Below are positions 26,955-35,663 of a stretch of DNA of 64,000 bases, piece by piece; within the stretch, counting starts at the first letter, position 1, and each line of letters opens with the position of its first letter. The DNA is from JANMDR01 sp031376425 (GTDB taxonomy: Bacteria > Pseudomonadota > Gammaproteobacteria > Burkholderiales > Usitatibacteraceae). Made by a program: the position numbers and the translations under genes. The notes under the pieces were generated by a model that was not told the DNA's origin, made no database searches, and saw only the letters and a list, made by a program, of their open reading frames with translations. Where the stretch lies: contig JANMDR010000060.1 of the NCBI GenBank assembly GCA_031376425.1, positions 18,043-82,042 of the forward strand. The letters are read 5' to 3'.

Positions 26955-28319
26955 GTGAGAACAACTTTCTTTTTTATATTTCGAAAATTATTCGCTTGGG
27001 TGTTTACTGGGTTGATAGTGCTGCTAATTATAAGCAGCGTAAAGCCCGAGCGCTCTAGCAGCGTCCCAAGTTCAATGGTGTTTCTTGCTGCATTTATCAC
27101 GCTTACTTTCGTGCTAACTAATGCATTCTCGCATGTGCGCCGCGTCCGCTTCACTGCAGCTAGCACCGCGATTGATGGCAGCATGCTGGCGAATCGGCAT
27201 CGTCGTCATATTGAAATTCCCTTTGATGCCAATGAAGGATTCTCGATTTTAGAAGCCACATTACGCGATTTGCCTCGCGCTGAAAGTATTGAAAGTGCCG
27301 CCGATAGTTTGCAAGCGCGGGCGCGGGTGCGCCATAGCGTAAACAACAGTAGCAGTAGCGCGGTAGGCAGCACGGCTCCCAGCAGCGAGCCCAACCTAAC
27401 AATACTAAAATGGATAGAGCAAATTACCCATTGGAGCTTCAATCGGTCTCTGCCACGCGACCGCGTGCTGGCCACCATCACCCCCGGTGATGGTACGTGC
27501 CGCCTCACCCTTGTCTGTGAACCTGAGTACCATGCATGGCGCGATTGGTATCAAGTTGATTATGCGACTAATTTAGAGAATGCTGAAGCGATTACGCGCG
27601 CGATTGCCCGCCGCATCGCCGCGCGCCGCCGCTCCGATCAAGCAGCGACCAAACAAACGGTGACAGAAAAAGAACTTACGGTTGCCAAGCTCAGTTTATT
27701 GCACGCCCAAGTTGAACCACACTTTTTATACAATACGCTCGCCAGCGCCCAATATCTCACGCGCACTGATCCGTCGCGAGCTGATTTAATGTTAGGTAAT
27801 TTGATTACTTATCTTCAGCATTCCTTACCACGCACGCAAGATTTGCCCTCCACCATCGGCGAGGAATTAGAGCGCGTTACTGCCTACTTAGAGATTTTGA
27901 AAATTCGCATGGGGGGGCGCTTGGGCGTACAAGTCGATGTGCCGGATGCCCTAAAAACAGTACCGTTTCCAACCATGATGCTACAAACTTTGGTAGAAAA
28001 TGCGATTAAACATGGGCTAGAACCTAAAACTGGTGGCGGCACAATTTGGATTATTGCCAAGCCCGCTGCTGATAATGTAACCGTGAGTGTGGCCGACGAT
28101 GGTTGCGGATTCAACCCCGACAGTACCGGCACTGGCATCGGTTTAAAAAATGTACGTGAGCGTTTAGCGCTAACCTATGGCAACACCGCGCAATTTAACA
28201 TCGTGGCTAATTTCCCGCATGGTGTCACCGCAAGTATTTGCGTTCCGGCTCCAACCGCAAGTATTTGCGTTCCAAATGCAGCGGGTAAAACAGTAACAGC
28301 CGGAGGCCAGCATGACTAA
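26955..28319 (+). CDS. LytS/YehU-type sensor histidine kinase
   Basis: 454 residues from a GTG at 26955, supported by AAGGAG six bases upstream. Two membrane helices (about 8-28 and 42-58), a middle region without a recognised sensor domain, then the His_kinase domain with phospho-acceptor in QVEPHFLYNTLAS (about residue 258) and an ATPase domain with VENAIKHG and ADDGCGF. The C-terminus carries a nine-residue duplication (TASICVP twice). Partner of the LytTR regulator, overlapped by 8 bases. Signal unknown. Confidence 0.92.
   Translation: MRTTFFFIFRKLFAWVFTGLIVLLIISSVKPERSSSVPSSMVFLAAFITLTFVLTNAFSHVRRVRFTAASTAIDGSMLANRHRRHIEIPFDANEGFSILEATLRDLPRAESIESAADSLQARARVRHSVNNSSSSAVGSTAPSSEPNLTILKWIEQITHWSFNRSLPRDRVLATITPGDGTCRLTLVCEPEYHAWRDWYQVDYATNLENAEAITRAIARRIAARRRSDQAATKQTVTEKELTVAKLSLLHAQVEPHFLYNTLASAQYLTRTDPSRADLMLGNLITYLQHSLPRTQDLPSTIGEELERVTAYLEILKIRMGGRLGVQVDVPDALKTVPFPTMMLQTLVENAIKHGLEPKTGGGTIWIIAKPAADNVTVSVADDGCGFNPDSTGTGIGLKNVRERLALTYGNTAQFNIVANFPHGVTASICVPAPTASICVPNAAGKTVTAGGQHD
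28227..28273 (+). repeat. 27-base in-frame tandem duplication
   Basis: Two copies of a 20-base identical block beginning ACCGCAAGTATTTGCG, at 28227-28246 and 28254-28273, offset by 27 bases. They repeat nine codons (TASICVPxx) at the end of the kinase. The identity suggests a recent duplication. Confidence 0.9.
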
Positions 28320-29094
28320 TTGCGTCATTGCCGAAGACGAAGCGCTGTTTCGTGAAGCGCTCATAAGCACCTTAAAAGAAACCTGGCCCACTCTCACTAT
28401 TTTAGCGGCGTGCGAGGATGGCGCAGAGGCTTTAGAAATCATTAGCGACCAGCAACCCGATATTGCATTCTTAGATATTCGTATGCCCGGCCTAACCGGT
28501 TTAGAAGTAGCGCGCGCCATGGCGCAGTGTGCGCCACAAACGCAAATTGTGTTCGTGACCGCTTACGACCAGTACGCAATCTCCGCATTTGAACAGGGTG
28601 CAGTTGACTACCTACAAAAGCCGATTTCTCGCGACCGCGTGCAACGCACCGTGGCACGCTTGCAAGCACGGATGCAGGCGCACAACCCGGCAAAAAAAAC
28701 CGACGCAACTGACCTAGCCGCTATTGTTGCGCAACTACAGCAAAGTTTGGCACCTGTGCGTGCTATGGCACCCTTGGTGTGGATTACCGCTAGTGCGGGC
28801 CGCGAAACCCGATTAATTATGATGGACGATGTGCTTTACTTTCAAGCCGATAATAAATACACAGTGGTCATGACAGCGGAGGGTGAAGCGCTGGTGCGTA
28901 AACCCCTGCGCGACTTATTGGTGGAGTTAGATACTACCCATTTCAAGCAAATCCATCGATCTACCATCGTCAACCTGAAAGCTATCGCCAGTATTACGCG
29001 CGACGACACCGGCAAAGGCTTACTCAAGCTAAAAACCCGTAGCGAAACGCTCACAGTGAGCCAGGCATTTATGCCGCTATTTCGCGCAATTTAA
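28312..29094 (+). CDS. LytTR-family response regulator
   Basis: 260 residues. Receiver domain with acidic pair in IAEDE, phospho-acceptor Asp55 (FLDIRMPG), Thr in FVTAYD and Lys in LQKPI. Linker of about 50 residues, then a LytTR DNA-binding domain (about 155-258) with FQADNKYTVVMT and HRSTIVNL. It starts inside the kinase gene, so the two are coupled. The divergent or downstream genes, including the ZnuD-like receptor, are possible targets, but nothing in the sequence proves this. Confidence 0.93.
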   Translation: MTNCVIAEDEALFREALISTLKETWPTLTILAACEDGAEALEIISDQQPDIAFLDIRMPGLTGLEVARAMAQCAPQTQIVFVTAYDQYAISAFEQGAVDYLQKPISRDRVQRTVARLQARMQAHNPAKKTDATDLAAIVAQLQQSLAPVRAMAPLVWITASAGRETRLIMMDDVLYFQADNKYTVVMTAEGEALVRKPLRDLLVELDTTHFKQIHRSTIVNLKAIASITRDDTGKGLLKLKTRSETLTVSQAFMPLFRAI

Positions 29095-29188
29095 ACGATG
29101 GATTTAGCCATTTTCTGCTTTAGGCGCTGACAACCTCATATCTTTCATTTAAAAGCTACAACTTTTATGCAATAAAATTGCATTTATA

Positions 29189-29226
29189 TCGCAACATTGT
29201 TGCGATAGTTGTTGCAACATTGTTGC
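29189..29226 (+). promoter_or_regulatory. Two GCAACA-T-TGTTGC palindromes before the ZnuD-like gene
   Basis: A 17-base perfect palindrome (TCGCAACA, T, TGTTGCGA) at 29189-29205 and a second copy of its 13-base core at 29214-29226. The centres are 23 bases apart, about two helical turns, and the second overlaps the predicted -35 box. This is the layout of a repressor operator. The gene's family is normally zinc-regulated by Zur, so a Zur-like regulator is the first guess; the sequence differs from the Zur boxes I remember. Confidence 0.65.
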
Positions 29227-29240
29227 GACAACGATAATAT
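29212..29240 (+). promoter_or_regulatory. Predicted sigma-70 promoter of the ZnuD-like gene
   Basis: TTGCAA at 29212-29217, 17-base spacer, TAATAT at 29235-29240, with the start codon 24 bases further on and AAGGA before it. Each box matches four of six consensus bases. Confidence 0.45.
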
Positions 29241-29264
29241 GCCATAACTTTTTAAGGAATCGTT

Positions 29265-31391
29265 ATGCGCAAACTCCAATACTCCATCAAAAAATCACCT
29301 TTATTGCTAGCACTAAGTGCCGGCTTATATGCTCAATTTTGCGTGGCACAAACAACGCCCACAGCTACTGTACCGACTACAACGGCAGCAAAACCGACCC
29401 TTGTAGAACGAATTGAAACTATTATTGTTACCGCTAACCCTTTCCTAGACTTCTTCTTTGGCACAGCTAAACCAGTCACCATATTAAAGGGCGATGCATT
29501 ACGTCAAAAACGCGGTGCGACAATTGGCGAAACACTCAGCGGTGAGCTCGGTGTGCAATCGAGTGCATTTGCACAAGGCGCAGCGCGACCAAATATTCGC
29601 GGCCAAGATAGCGCCCGCGTACGCGTAATGGACAATGGCATTGATAGCTTAGATGTAAGTTGCATCAGCCCCGATCATGCGGTTTCTATTGACACTTTTA
29701 ATGCGCGACAAATTGAAATTTTACGCGGGCCGATGACCCTGCTTTACGGCAGCGGTGCTATTGGCGGCTTAGTAAATGTAGTGAGTGATCGTATTCCTTT
29801 AGTGTCGGCCAACGTAGCGAACACCGCGACAAAAAATGATGATTTGACGCCCAATAATCAACTGGAAGCCCGGCTTGCAGATGCAACTGGCGAACGCAGT
29901 ATAGCTGCGGCACATAATGGCTGGAACGCTGATAAATCCACTGCTTGGCATCTTGATGGATTTAGCCGATCTAACCGCGACGTAAAAATCCCCGTTATGG
30001 CAAATATTGATTTTCCCGAGGGTACAAAAAATGGCAAACTGGCCAACAGCGCGGCAAAATCTCGTGGTGGTGCGCTAGGCCTTACGCAACAATTTAACGG
30101 GACAAGTAGTGCCGGGGTGAGCGTTTCTCGGCTCGAATCAGAATATGGAATTCCTAATGAAGATGCCGCACGCATTGAGTTAAAACAAACCCGATTTGAT
30201 TTTTCAGGCGATATCGCAACGCCTTTTTCAGGCATTGATAAATTGAAGCTACGGGCGGGTCACAATAACTATAAACACACTGAGTTTGAAGCGAGCGGTG
30301 CCGCTGGCACTCTGTTTGACAACAAAGCCTATGAGGCACGGGTTGAATTGCATCAAACAGCCAGAGATGAGCAACGTCGCGTATTCGGTGTGCAATTTTC
30401 CAAGCGTGATTTTTCAGCTATCGGTGAAGAAACGATTGTGCCAAAAACTAAAACTGACGCGCAAGGCATTTGTTTAGTACAGCAAATGTTGCTCGGCCAA
30501 AATAAATTAGATTTGGGCGGCAGAGTTGAGCAAGAAACCCATAAGCCAGAGAATGGCTTGGTTGCGCGTAAATTTAACTTGGTTTCAGCAGGTGTTTCAA
30601 TCACCACTCAGCTTGCTCCGCAAACAACCTTATTTGCAGGCGTTAACTATGCGGAACGTGCGCCCAGTATTGAAGAGCTGTATTCCAACGGTGCCCATAT
30701 CGCCACCCAAAGCTTTGATATTGGTGCTCCCAGCCTCGCCAAAGAACAAGCTCGCAGCGTAGAAATTGGCATTGCACGCAATGTTGAGGGCGTAGGCTAT
30801 GCGAGCTGGAAAATTAATCTATTCGCCAATCAGATCAACAATTTTGTGTATCGTGCTAGCGAGGACTTAAACGGTGACAGCATTGCCGATGTTGTAGATG
30901 ACAAAGGTGAAATTAGCGATGAGGGCGAATTTTTATTGCTGCGTACTACTCAGGGGCGCGCCTTGTTTCGCGGTATGGAGGCGGAAATTTCATTTAAACC
31001 AGCGCCCAATCTAACTCTACGCGCCTTTACCGATACCGTACGCGCCACCATAAGCGGCGACAAAAATAGTGGCAATCTACCGCGCATCGCCCCGACGCGC
31101 ATAGGTGCATCCGTGCAATGGCTTGTCGGCGCGGCAACTATAGGTACAACAGTGACTGCAGTGCAGCGCGCCCGCAGTTTAGCTGCTCTGGAAACGCCAA
31201 CAGCGGGTTACACCCGTGTAGATGCTGATATTGCATGGAGGCTTGATGTAGGCGCAAAACAACAAGCCATTTTTTCATTGAGCGGTAAAAACCTCACAAA
31301 TCGCGAAATACGTAACCATACGTCATTCCTAAAAGCCTATGTACCGCAAACGGGCCGCACGTTTATTGCGTGTGTAAGCGCGAGTTTCTAA
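29265..31391 (+). CDS. TonB-dependent receptor, ZnuD-like (probable zinc uptake)
   Basis: 708 residues. Signal peptide (to about residue 28, CVAQ), TonB-box-like IETIIVTANP, plug domain and 22-strand barrel ending in an aromatic residue (FIACVSASF). The plug follows the ZnuD pattern closely: GDALRQKRGATIGETL, RPNIRGQDSARVRV, then SPDHAVSID and RGPMTLLYGSGAIGG. ZnuD imports zinc (or zinc-haem) across the outer membrane in Neisseria. A cysteine sits in the conserved loop (DVSCISPDH), where relatives usually have alanine. No long histidine-rich loop is seen. Confidence 0.82.
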   Translation: MRKLQYSIKKSPLLLALSAGLYAQFCVAQTTPTATVPTTTAAKPTLVERIETIIVTANPFLDFFFGTAKPVTILKGDALRQKRGATIGETLSGELGVQSSAFAQGAARPNIRGQDSARVRVMDNGIDSLDVSCISPDHAVSIDTFNARQIEILRGPMTLLYGSGAIGGLVNVVSDRIPLVSANVANTATKNDDLTPNNQLEARLADATGERSIAAAHNGWNADKSTAWHLDGFSRSNRDVKIPVMANIDFPEGTKNGKLANSAAKSRGGALGLTQQFNGTSSAGVSVSRLESEYGIPNEDAARIELKQTRFDFSGDIATPFSGIDKLKLRAGHNNYKHTEFEASGAAGTLFDNKAYEARVELHQTARDEQRRVFGVQFSKRDFSAIGEETIVPKTKTDAQGICLVQQMLLGQNKLDLGGRVEQETHKPENGLVARKFNLVSAGVSITTQLAPQTTLFAGVNYAERAPSIEELYSNGAHIATQSFDIGAPSLAKEQARSVEIGIARNVEGVGYASWKINLFANQINNFVYRASEDLNGDSIADVVDDKGEISDEGEFLLLRTTQGRALFRGMEAEISFKPAPNLTLRAFTDTVRATISGDKNSGNLPRIAPTRIGASVQWLVGAATIGTTVTAVQRARSLAALETPTAGYTRVDADIAWRLDVGAKQQAIFSLSGKNLTNREIRNHTSFLKAYVPQTGRTFIACVSASF

Positions 31392-31447
31392 ATTCCAAAG
31401 CACCAATGCTTTAAGAGACGAGAATCTTGGTGCATCACCCCATGTTT

Positions 31448-31494
31448 AATGCCTTGAAAAAGCCTGATTGATAAGCTTCTTCAAGGCATTTTTT
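31448..31494 (+). terminator. Rho-independent terminator after the ZnuD-like gene
   Basis: AATGCCTTGAA and TTCAAGGCATT pair, continued by AAGC/GCTT after one mismatch, with an 11-base loop and a T6 run. About 57 bases after the stop codon. Strong. Confidence 0.88.
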
Positions 31495-31754
31495 CATTTT
31501 CAGCCAAGGTGAATCTCAATTTCAATCTTAGCCGTATACATTTTGGAACATATTTCCTATCGAAACGCTGTGATTTTCAAGCACAATTTATATCATGCAC
31601 GGAGTTTGTCGCAATTTAGCGACACCCAAGCGACATGCAGGAGTGTGTGATTTTTACTTTGTTGTAGTCGATTGTTGCGCTACGATGCATATTATTGGCG
31701 ATAATTAGCCAACAAAAATCGTTTTGCCAAAAATAGCTTAAATGGGGTGTTGAA
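31495..31754. other. Non-coding stretch before the cytochrome-repeat gene
   Basis: 260 bases, A/T-rich, between the terminator and the next start. It presumably holds the promoter of the 31755 gene. I could not pick a convincing -35/-10 pair and saw no inverted repeat worth naming. Confidence 0.5.
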
Positions 31755-33623
31755 ATGAGATTTTTATATATTACGTTGGGATTACTGGTACTCATTATGG
31801 GTAATGTTGCCAATGCCCAAACTGGTAATGCTGCCGCAGGCAAGGACATATACATAATGAACTGCGCCTCTTGTCACGGGGTACCACCGGACAGCAATGC
31901 CCGCAGAGCAGCAAACAGCGCCACTAGAATTTCCACGGCTATCAATAGCGTTAATAGTATGCAGTTTTTGCGTGGCGTTTTTACCCAAGGTGAGCTAAAC
32001 GATATTGCCGCCTATATTGGTAATCCAAATGTTGTGGTAACCACTAACAATACCCTTACCGTGACCAAAGCTGGAACAGGTAGCGCCGCTGGCACTGTCA
32101 CATCAACACCCGCCGGAATTTCCTGTGGGTCAACCTGCTCGGCAAGTTTTACTGCAGGGTCAACAGTAACGCTAAATGCCATAGTAAGCAGCGGCGCGAG
32201 CTTTGCCGGATGGTCAGGGGCTTGTACCGGAGCGTCAACCACCTGTAACGTCACCATGAGTGCAGCGCAGGCAGTAACGGCAACATTTAATACCACTATC
32301 GCTAACGCTACATTGACGGTAAGCCTTGCCGGAAATGGTTCTGGCAGCGTGACTTCTAGCCCGGCAGGTATTGATTGCGGTCGCGTCTGTACCGCAAATT
32401 TTGCTGCGAATAGTCCGGTGACGCTTACCGCTGCAATCGTATCAGGCTCTACCTTCGGCGGCTGGTCAGGTGCTTGTACCGGCTCATCTGCGAGCTGCAG
32501 TGTGACAATGGACGCGGCTAAAACAGTTACGGCGCGCTTTGATGTCGCCGCCGTGCCAAATGCCGTGCTGACGGTGAGTTTTGTTGGTTCAGGCAGGGGC
32601 GTTGTTACGTCTAGATTGTTGGGGCTCATTTGTGAAACAACGTGCAGTGGTAGCTTCACAGGTGGGACAACGGTTACCTTAAATGCTGCGGCAAATTCTG
32701 GCTCCGTTTTTAACGGCTGGTCAGGCCCGTGCACAGGTAGCGGATCAACCTGCACCGTGCTCATGGACAGCGCTAAAACAGTAGCTGTAGATTTTGGAGT
32801 GCAGAGTACGACGACGCCGATCAACTACACCGATATGTGGTGGGCGGGTGATGCCGAAAACGGTTGGGGCATGGCGATTACCCAGCATCAGCCATCCAAT
32901 ATTCAGTTCAATGCCTTTTATGTTTATGAGGCTAATGGCTTACCTACTTGGTATGTAATGCCGGGCGGCAGCTGGAACGCTAACTTCACCGTGTTCACCG
33001 GCGCTTTGTACCGCCCAACGGGGGCTAAGCTAGATAACTTTGTCACTGGCAATATTGCAGTGGGTGCCAGCGTTGGCACTGCCACGCTGACTTTCAAGAG
33101 CAGTTCAACCGCAACTTTTGCCTACACCATCAATGGCATCACTGCGAGCAAGAATATTGAACGACAAATTTTTGGCCCACCCGATAACGCGCCGGTTTTA
33201 CAGGTTGGCGATTTATGGTGGGGTGGTGAACCGCAAAACGGCTGGGGCTTCACTTTTGCGCAGCAAAACCGTACCTTGTTTGGCGTGTGGTACACCTATG
33301 GCGCTACCTGCACCGGCACCAATATCGGTTGCGCGGCAACTTGGTATGTAATGCCTGGCGGCGCATGGGGCACCACACCGGCAACAGCCAATACCTATAC
33401 CGGTGCGATTTACTCTACAATTGGCTCACCGTGGCTGGGCACTGTATTTGATAAAAACGCAGTGAAGGTAACGCCAGCAGGTACCGTCACCGTAACCTTT
33501 ACACCAGACGTCGCCGGATCAACTACTGGTAAATCAAGCAATGCCACCTTAACTTACACCTTTACTGCCGGCCCATTTGCCGGAACAACGCAAACGAAAC
33601 AAATTACACGGCAAGGTTTCTGA
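31755..33623 (+). CDS. Secreted cytochrome c fused to three cysteine-paired repeats and two C-terminal modules
   Basis: 622 residues. Signal peptide to about residue 21 (NVANAQ). Single haem site Cys37-Ala-Ser-Cys40-His41 with likely axial Met69. Then three repeats of about 80 residues (100-179, 186-263, 271-347) of the type LTVxxxGxGxGxVTSxPAGIxC...GWSGxCTGxxxxCxVTM..A..V.A.F, each with four cysteines at matching positions; they look like the bacterial Flg_new/InlB-B-like beta domains. Finally two copies (about 359-475 and 486-622) of a module starting MWWAGDAENGWG / LWWGGEPQNGWG with a shared TWYVMPGG. The modules suggest binding of a surface ligand or partner, but no function is known to me. 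Confidence 0.75.
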   Translation: MRFLYITLGLLVLIMGNVANAQTGNAAAGKDIYIMNCASCHGVPPDSNARRAANSATRISTAINSVNSMQFLRGVFTQGELNDIAAYIGNPNVVVTTNNTLTVTKAGTGSAAGTVTSTPAGISCGSTCSASFTAGSTVTLNAIVSSGASFAGWSGACTGASTTCNVTMSAAQAVTATFNTTIANATLTVSLAGNGSGSVTSSPAGIDCGRVCTANFAANSPVTLTAAIVSGSTFGGWSGACTGSSASCSVTMDAAKTVTARFDVAAVPNAVLTVSFVGSGRGVVTSRLLGLICETTCSGSFTGGTTVTLNAAANSGSVFNGWSGPCTGSGSTCTVLMDSAKTVAVDFGVQSTTTPINYTDMWWAGDAENGWGMAITQHQPSNIQFNAFYVYEANGLPTWYVMPGGSWNANFTVFTGALYRPTGAKLDNFVTGNIAVGASVGTATLTFKSSSTATFAYTINGITASKNIERQIFGPPDNAPVLQVGDLWWGGEPQNGWGFTFAQQNRTLFGVWYTYGATCTGTNIGCAATWYVMPGGAWGTTPATANTYTGAIYSTIGSPWLGTVFDKNAVKVTPAGTVTVTFTPDVAGSTTGKSSNATLTYTFTAGPFAGTTQTKQITRQGF

Positions 33624-33644
33624 TACAGTTGTTTTTTTGCTTCC

Positions 33645-33685
33645 AATCAATGCCTGTGGACTTAGACCACAGGCATTGATTTTAT
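33645..33685 (+). terminator. Rho-independent terminator between the cytochrome gene and tlpA-like gene
   Basis: Perfect 15-base arms (AATCAATGCCTGTGG and its complement), 7-base loop, then TTTAT. It sits 21 bases after the cytochrome stop and 20 bases before the next start, so the cassette that follows must have its own promoter or depend on read-through. Confidence 0.85.
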
Positions 33686-33705
33686 ATAAATATATAGGCG
33701 ATACG

Positions 33706-34227
33706 ATGACACTCAAAAGCTGGCGCAAATTACTCCTGTGCACGACCATTTTCTCCACGGCTATTCTCTTAACGCCTTTATCACTGGTAGCAAACGCGCT
33801 TGATGTTGGCAGCATTGCGCCAGAAATTACCCTGCCGGGTGTGAAAGAGCCAATAAGCTTAAATAACTTCAAGGGCAAGGTTGTTTACATCGATTTTTGG
33901 GCATCTTGGTGCGGGCCTTGCAAGCAGTCATTTCCGTTCATGAACGCATTGCAAACCAAATACAAGGCGCAGGGCTTAGAAATTATTGCCGTTAATGTTG
34001 ATGCTAATAGCGCCGATGCCACGGCTTTTCTAACTAAAGTACCGGCAAATTTTAGCATTGCCCTCGACTCCAAAGGGGATACGCCGAAGCGCTATAAGGT
34101 CAAAGCCATGCCATCTTCATATTTAATTGGTCGCGATGGCAAAGTAATTGCCGTGCATCAAGGCTTTAAGGCAGAAGATCAACCTGAATTAGAAAAGCGC
34201 ATTGCCCAAGCTTTACTGATTAAATAG
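33706..34227 (+). CDS. Periplasmic TlpA/ResA-like thioredoxin
   Basis: 173 residues from the ATG at 33706; an earlier in-frame start at 33577 would lie in the previous gene and the terminator. Signal peptide to about 31 (VANALD). AhpC/TSA-like fold with IDFWASWCGPCKQSF, active site Cys-Gly-Pro-Cys, and a cis-proline in AMPSSYLIG. It reduces disulfides in the periplasm. First gene of the TlpA-DUF4266-DUF3570-ApbE set, so its likely clients are the cysteine-bearing DUF4266 lipoprotein or an assembly step of the cassette. Confidence 0.9.
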   Translation: MTLKSWRKLLLCTTIFSTAILLTPLSLVANALDVGSIAPEITLPGVKEPISLNNFKGKVVYIDFWASWCGPCKQSFPFMNALQTKYKAQGLEIIAVNVDANSADATAFLTKVPANFSIALDSKGDTPKRYKVKAMPSSYLIGRDGKVIAVHQGFKAEDQPELEKRIAQALLIK

Positions 34228-34275
34228 CATTAACTATTTTATGCAATCTACGCCTAATAAAAACCAAAGGCCGCT

Positions 34276-34518
34276 ATGAAAAATCCAACACGATCACGCG
34301 CACCATTAATTTTCCTTGCAGCAACGTTGTGCATGGCAGCGCTTGGCGGCTGCGCCTATGCGCCACCGCAGGCATGGGAAAAAGGCAACCTCGCCAAACC
34401 GGCAATGACGATGGGTGGTGACCCGCTTGATCAGCGCTTTGCGCAACACATTTATGCCAGCAAAGAGAACGCTTCCGGTGGCTACGGTGTGGGCGGAGGC
34501 GGCTGTGGCTGCAACTAA
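34276..34518 (+). CDS. Small DUF4266 lipoprotein
   Basis: 80 residues. Signal peptide with lipobox LGGC (lipidated Cys26), then YAPPQAWEKGNLAKPAM and DQRFAQHIYASKE, characteristic of DUF4266. The C-terminus is a glycine-rich tail ending GGGGCGCN with two cysteines two apart, which could bind a metal or form a redox pair. It has no known activity. It is found next to DUF3570 and ApbE genes. Its last codons contain the ribosome site of the following gene. Confidence 0.85.
   Translation: MKNPTRSRAPLIFLAATLCMAALGGCAYAPPQAWEKGNLAKPAMTMGGDPLDQRFAQHIYASKENASGGYGVGGGGCGCN
34495..34499 (+). promoter_or_regulatory. GGAGG ribosome site that fixes the DUF3570 start
   Basis: GGAGG five bases before the GTG at 34505, inside the glycine codons of DUF4266. 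It selects that GTG over start codons further upstream in the same frame and couples translation of the two genes (14-base overlap). Confidence 0.8.
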
Positions 34519-35647
34519 ATTTACGGCTGACAAAGCCGGTGCCATTATCGCTGCGGCTTTAGCTTTACCGGGTGTGATTGCCCACGCAGAAACCGCGCCA
34601 GAGAGCGCCACAGTCGCGTTAAAGTATTTGCAATATCAAGATTCACAACCCGGTCTAAAACGCATCAAAGTTACCTCACCGTCCATTTATGTTGCGGTGC
34701 CACTTTCACCACAATGGGCTATTGAAGGCTCAGTTGTTGGCGATAGCGTTTCCGGTGCCACGCCGCGTTATCACAGTGCTATATCGGGTGCCACCTTAAA
34801 AATGAAGGATGAGCGAGCGGCGGGGGATGTAAAAGTTACCCGCTATTTTGAACGTGCCACTGCCGCATTCAGTGCCAGCCGTTCGCGCGAGCATGACTAT
34901 GAAAGTACCGCAATCGCCGTTGACACCAGCTTTTCAAGTGAAGACAACAACCGCACCTTCAATATTGGCTTAGGTTATACCGATGACAAAATTACCTCAT
35001 CCAATGATATCGATCTAAACGAAAAAAAACGCACCACTGAAATTATGGTGGGTGTCACCCAGGCGCTCACGCCCAATGATTTAGTGCAGCTAAATTTAAC
35101 GCGCAATAGCGGACGCGGTTTTTATTCTGACCCGTATAAATTCCCCGATGAGCGACCGCGTACACGCGATCAAAATATTGTGCTGCTGCGCTGGAACCAT
35201 CACTTTAGCGATCTGGGCGCTACCCTGCGCACTAACTACCGCTACTATCGTGATACCTTTGGTATCAAAGCGCATACCATTGGTGCCGAATGGGTGCAGC
35301 CCGTTAGCCCTACTTTTACGGTTACGCCATCGTTACGTCGCTACTCACAAAGTGCTGCGTCATTTTATTTTGACCCTGTGTATGACAAAATTGTTGGTGA
35401 GCCATTTCCGCCAGGCTACTTTGAAAACACGCCAAAATTCATTTCTGGCGATCAGCGGCTTTCCGCATTTGGTGGTGTTACCTTGGGGGTAAAACTAGCT
35501 TGGCAAGTCACCGCGGATTGGCTGCTTGATCTAAAACTGGAACGCTATGAACAACGCTCAAGCTGGGTATTTAGCGGTAGCGGGTCACCAGGCATTGCCC
35601 CGTTTCGCGCTAATTTTGTGCAGCTAGGCACCAGCAAAAAGTTTTAG
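34505..35647 (+). CDS. DUF3570 outer-membrane protein with a flavinylation-like motif
   Basis: 380 residues from the GTG at 34505, which gives a proper signal peptide (hydrophobic AGAIIAAALALPGVIAHAE, cleavage near residue 28). The rest alternates like a beta-barrel and ends in FVQLGTSKKF with a terminal Phe. Near the start of the mature protein is Asp80-Ser-Val-Ser-Gly-Ala-Thr86, followed 11 residues on by a second SGAT (Thr97). DxxSGAT is the motif on whose threonine ApbE places FMN in NqrC and relatives, and apbE is the next gene. I infer a covalent flavoprotein of the outer membrane or periplasm. The family assignment is firm; the flavin is inference. Confidence 0.82.
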   Translation: MAATKFTADKAGAIIAAALALPGVIAHAETAPESATVALKYLQYQDSQPGLKRIKVTSPSIYVAVPLSPQWAIEGSVVGDSVSGATPRYHSAISGATLKMKDERAAGDVKVTRYFERATAAFSASRSREHDYESTAIAVDTSFSSEDNNRTFNIGLGYTDDKITSSNDIDLNEKKRTTEIMVGVTQALTPNDLVQLNLTRNSGRGFYSDPYKFPDERPRTRDQNIVLLRWNHHFSDLGATLRTNYRYYRDTFGIKAHTIGAEWVQPVSPTFTVTPSLRRYSQSAASFYFDPVYDKIVGEPFPPGYFENTPKFISGDQRLSAFGGVTLGVKLAWQVTADWLLDLKLERYEQRSSWVFSGSGSPGIAPFRANFVQLGTSKKF

Positions 35648-35663
35648 CCCATGTTAGTTTTGC

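Noticed and set aside
29095..29188. Search for a Fur box upstream of the TonB-type receptor
   Set aside because: No sequence close to the 19-base Fur consensus; only the GCAACA palindromes stand out.
32012..32824. Long open frame of 270 codons antisense to the cytochrome-repeat gene
   Set aside because: It mirrors the repeat codons of the sense gene; its length comes from the repeated, stop-poor sequence.
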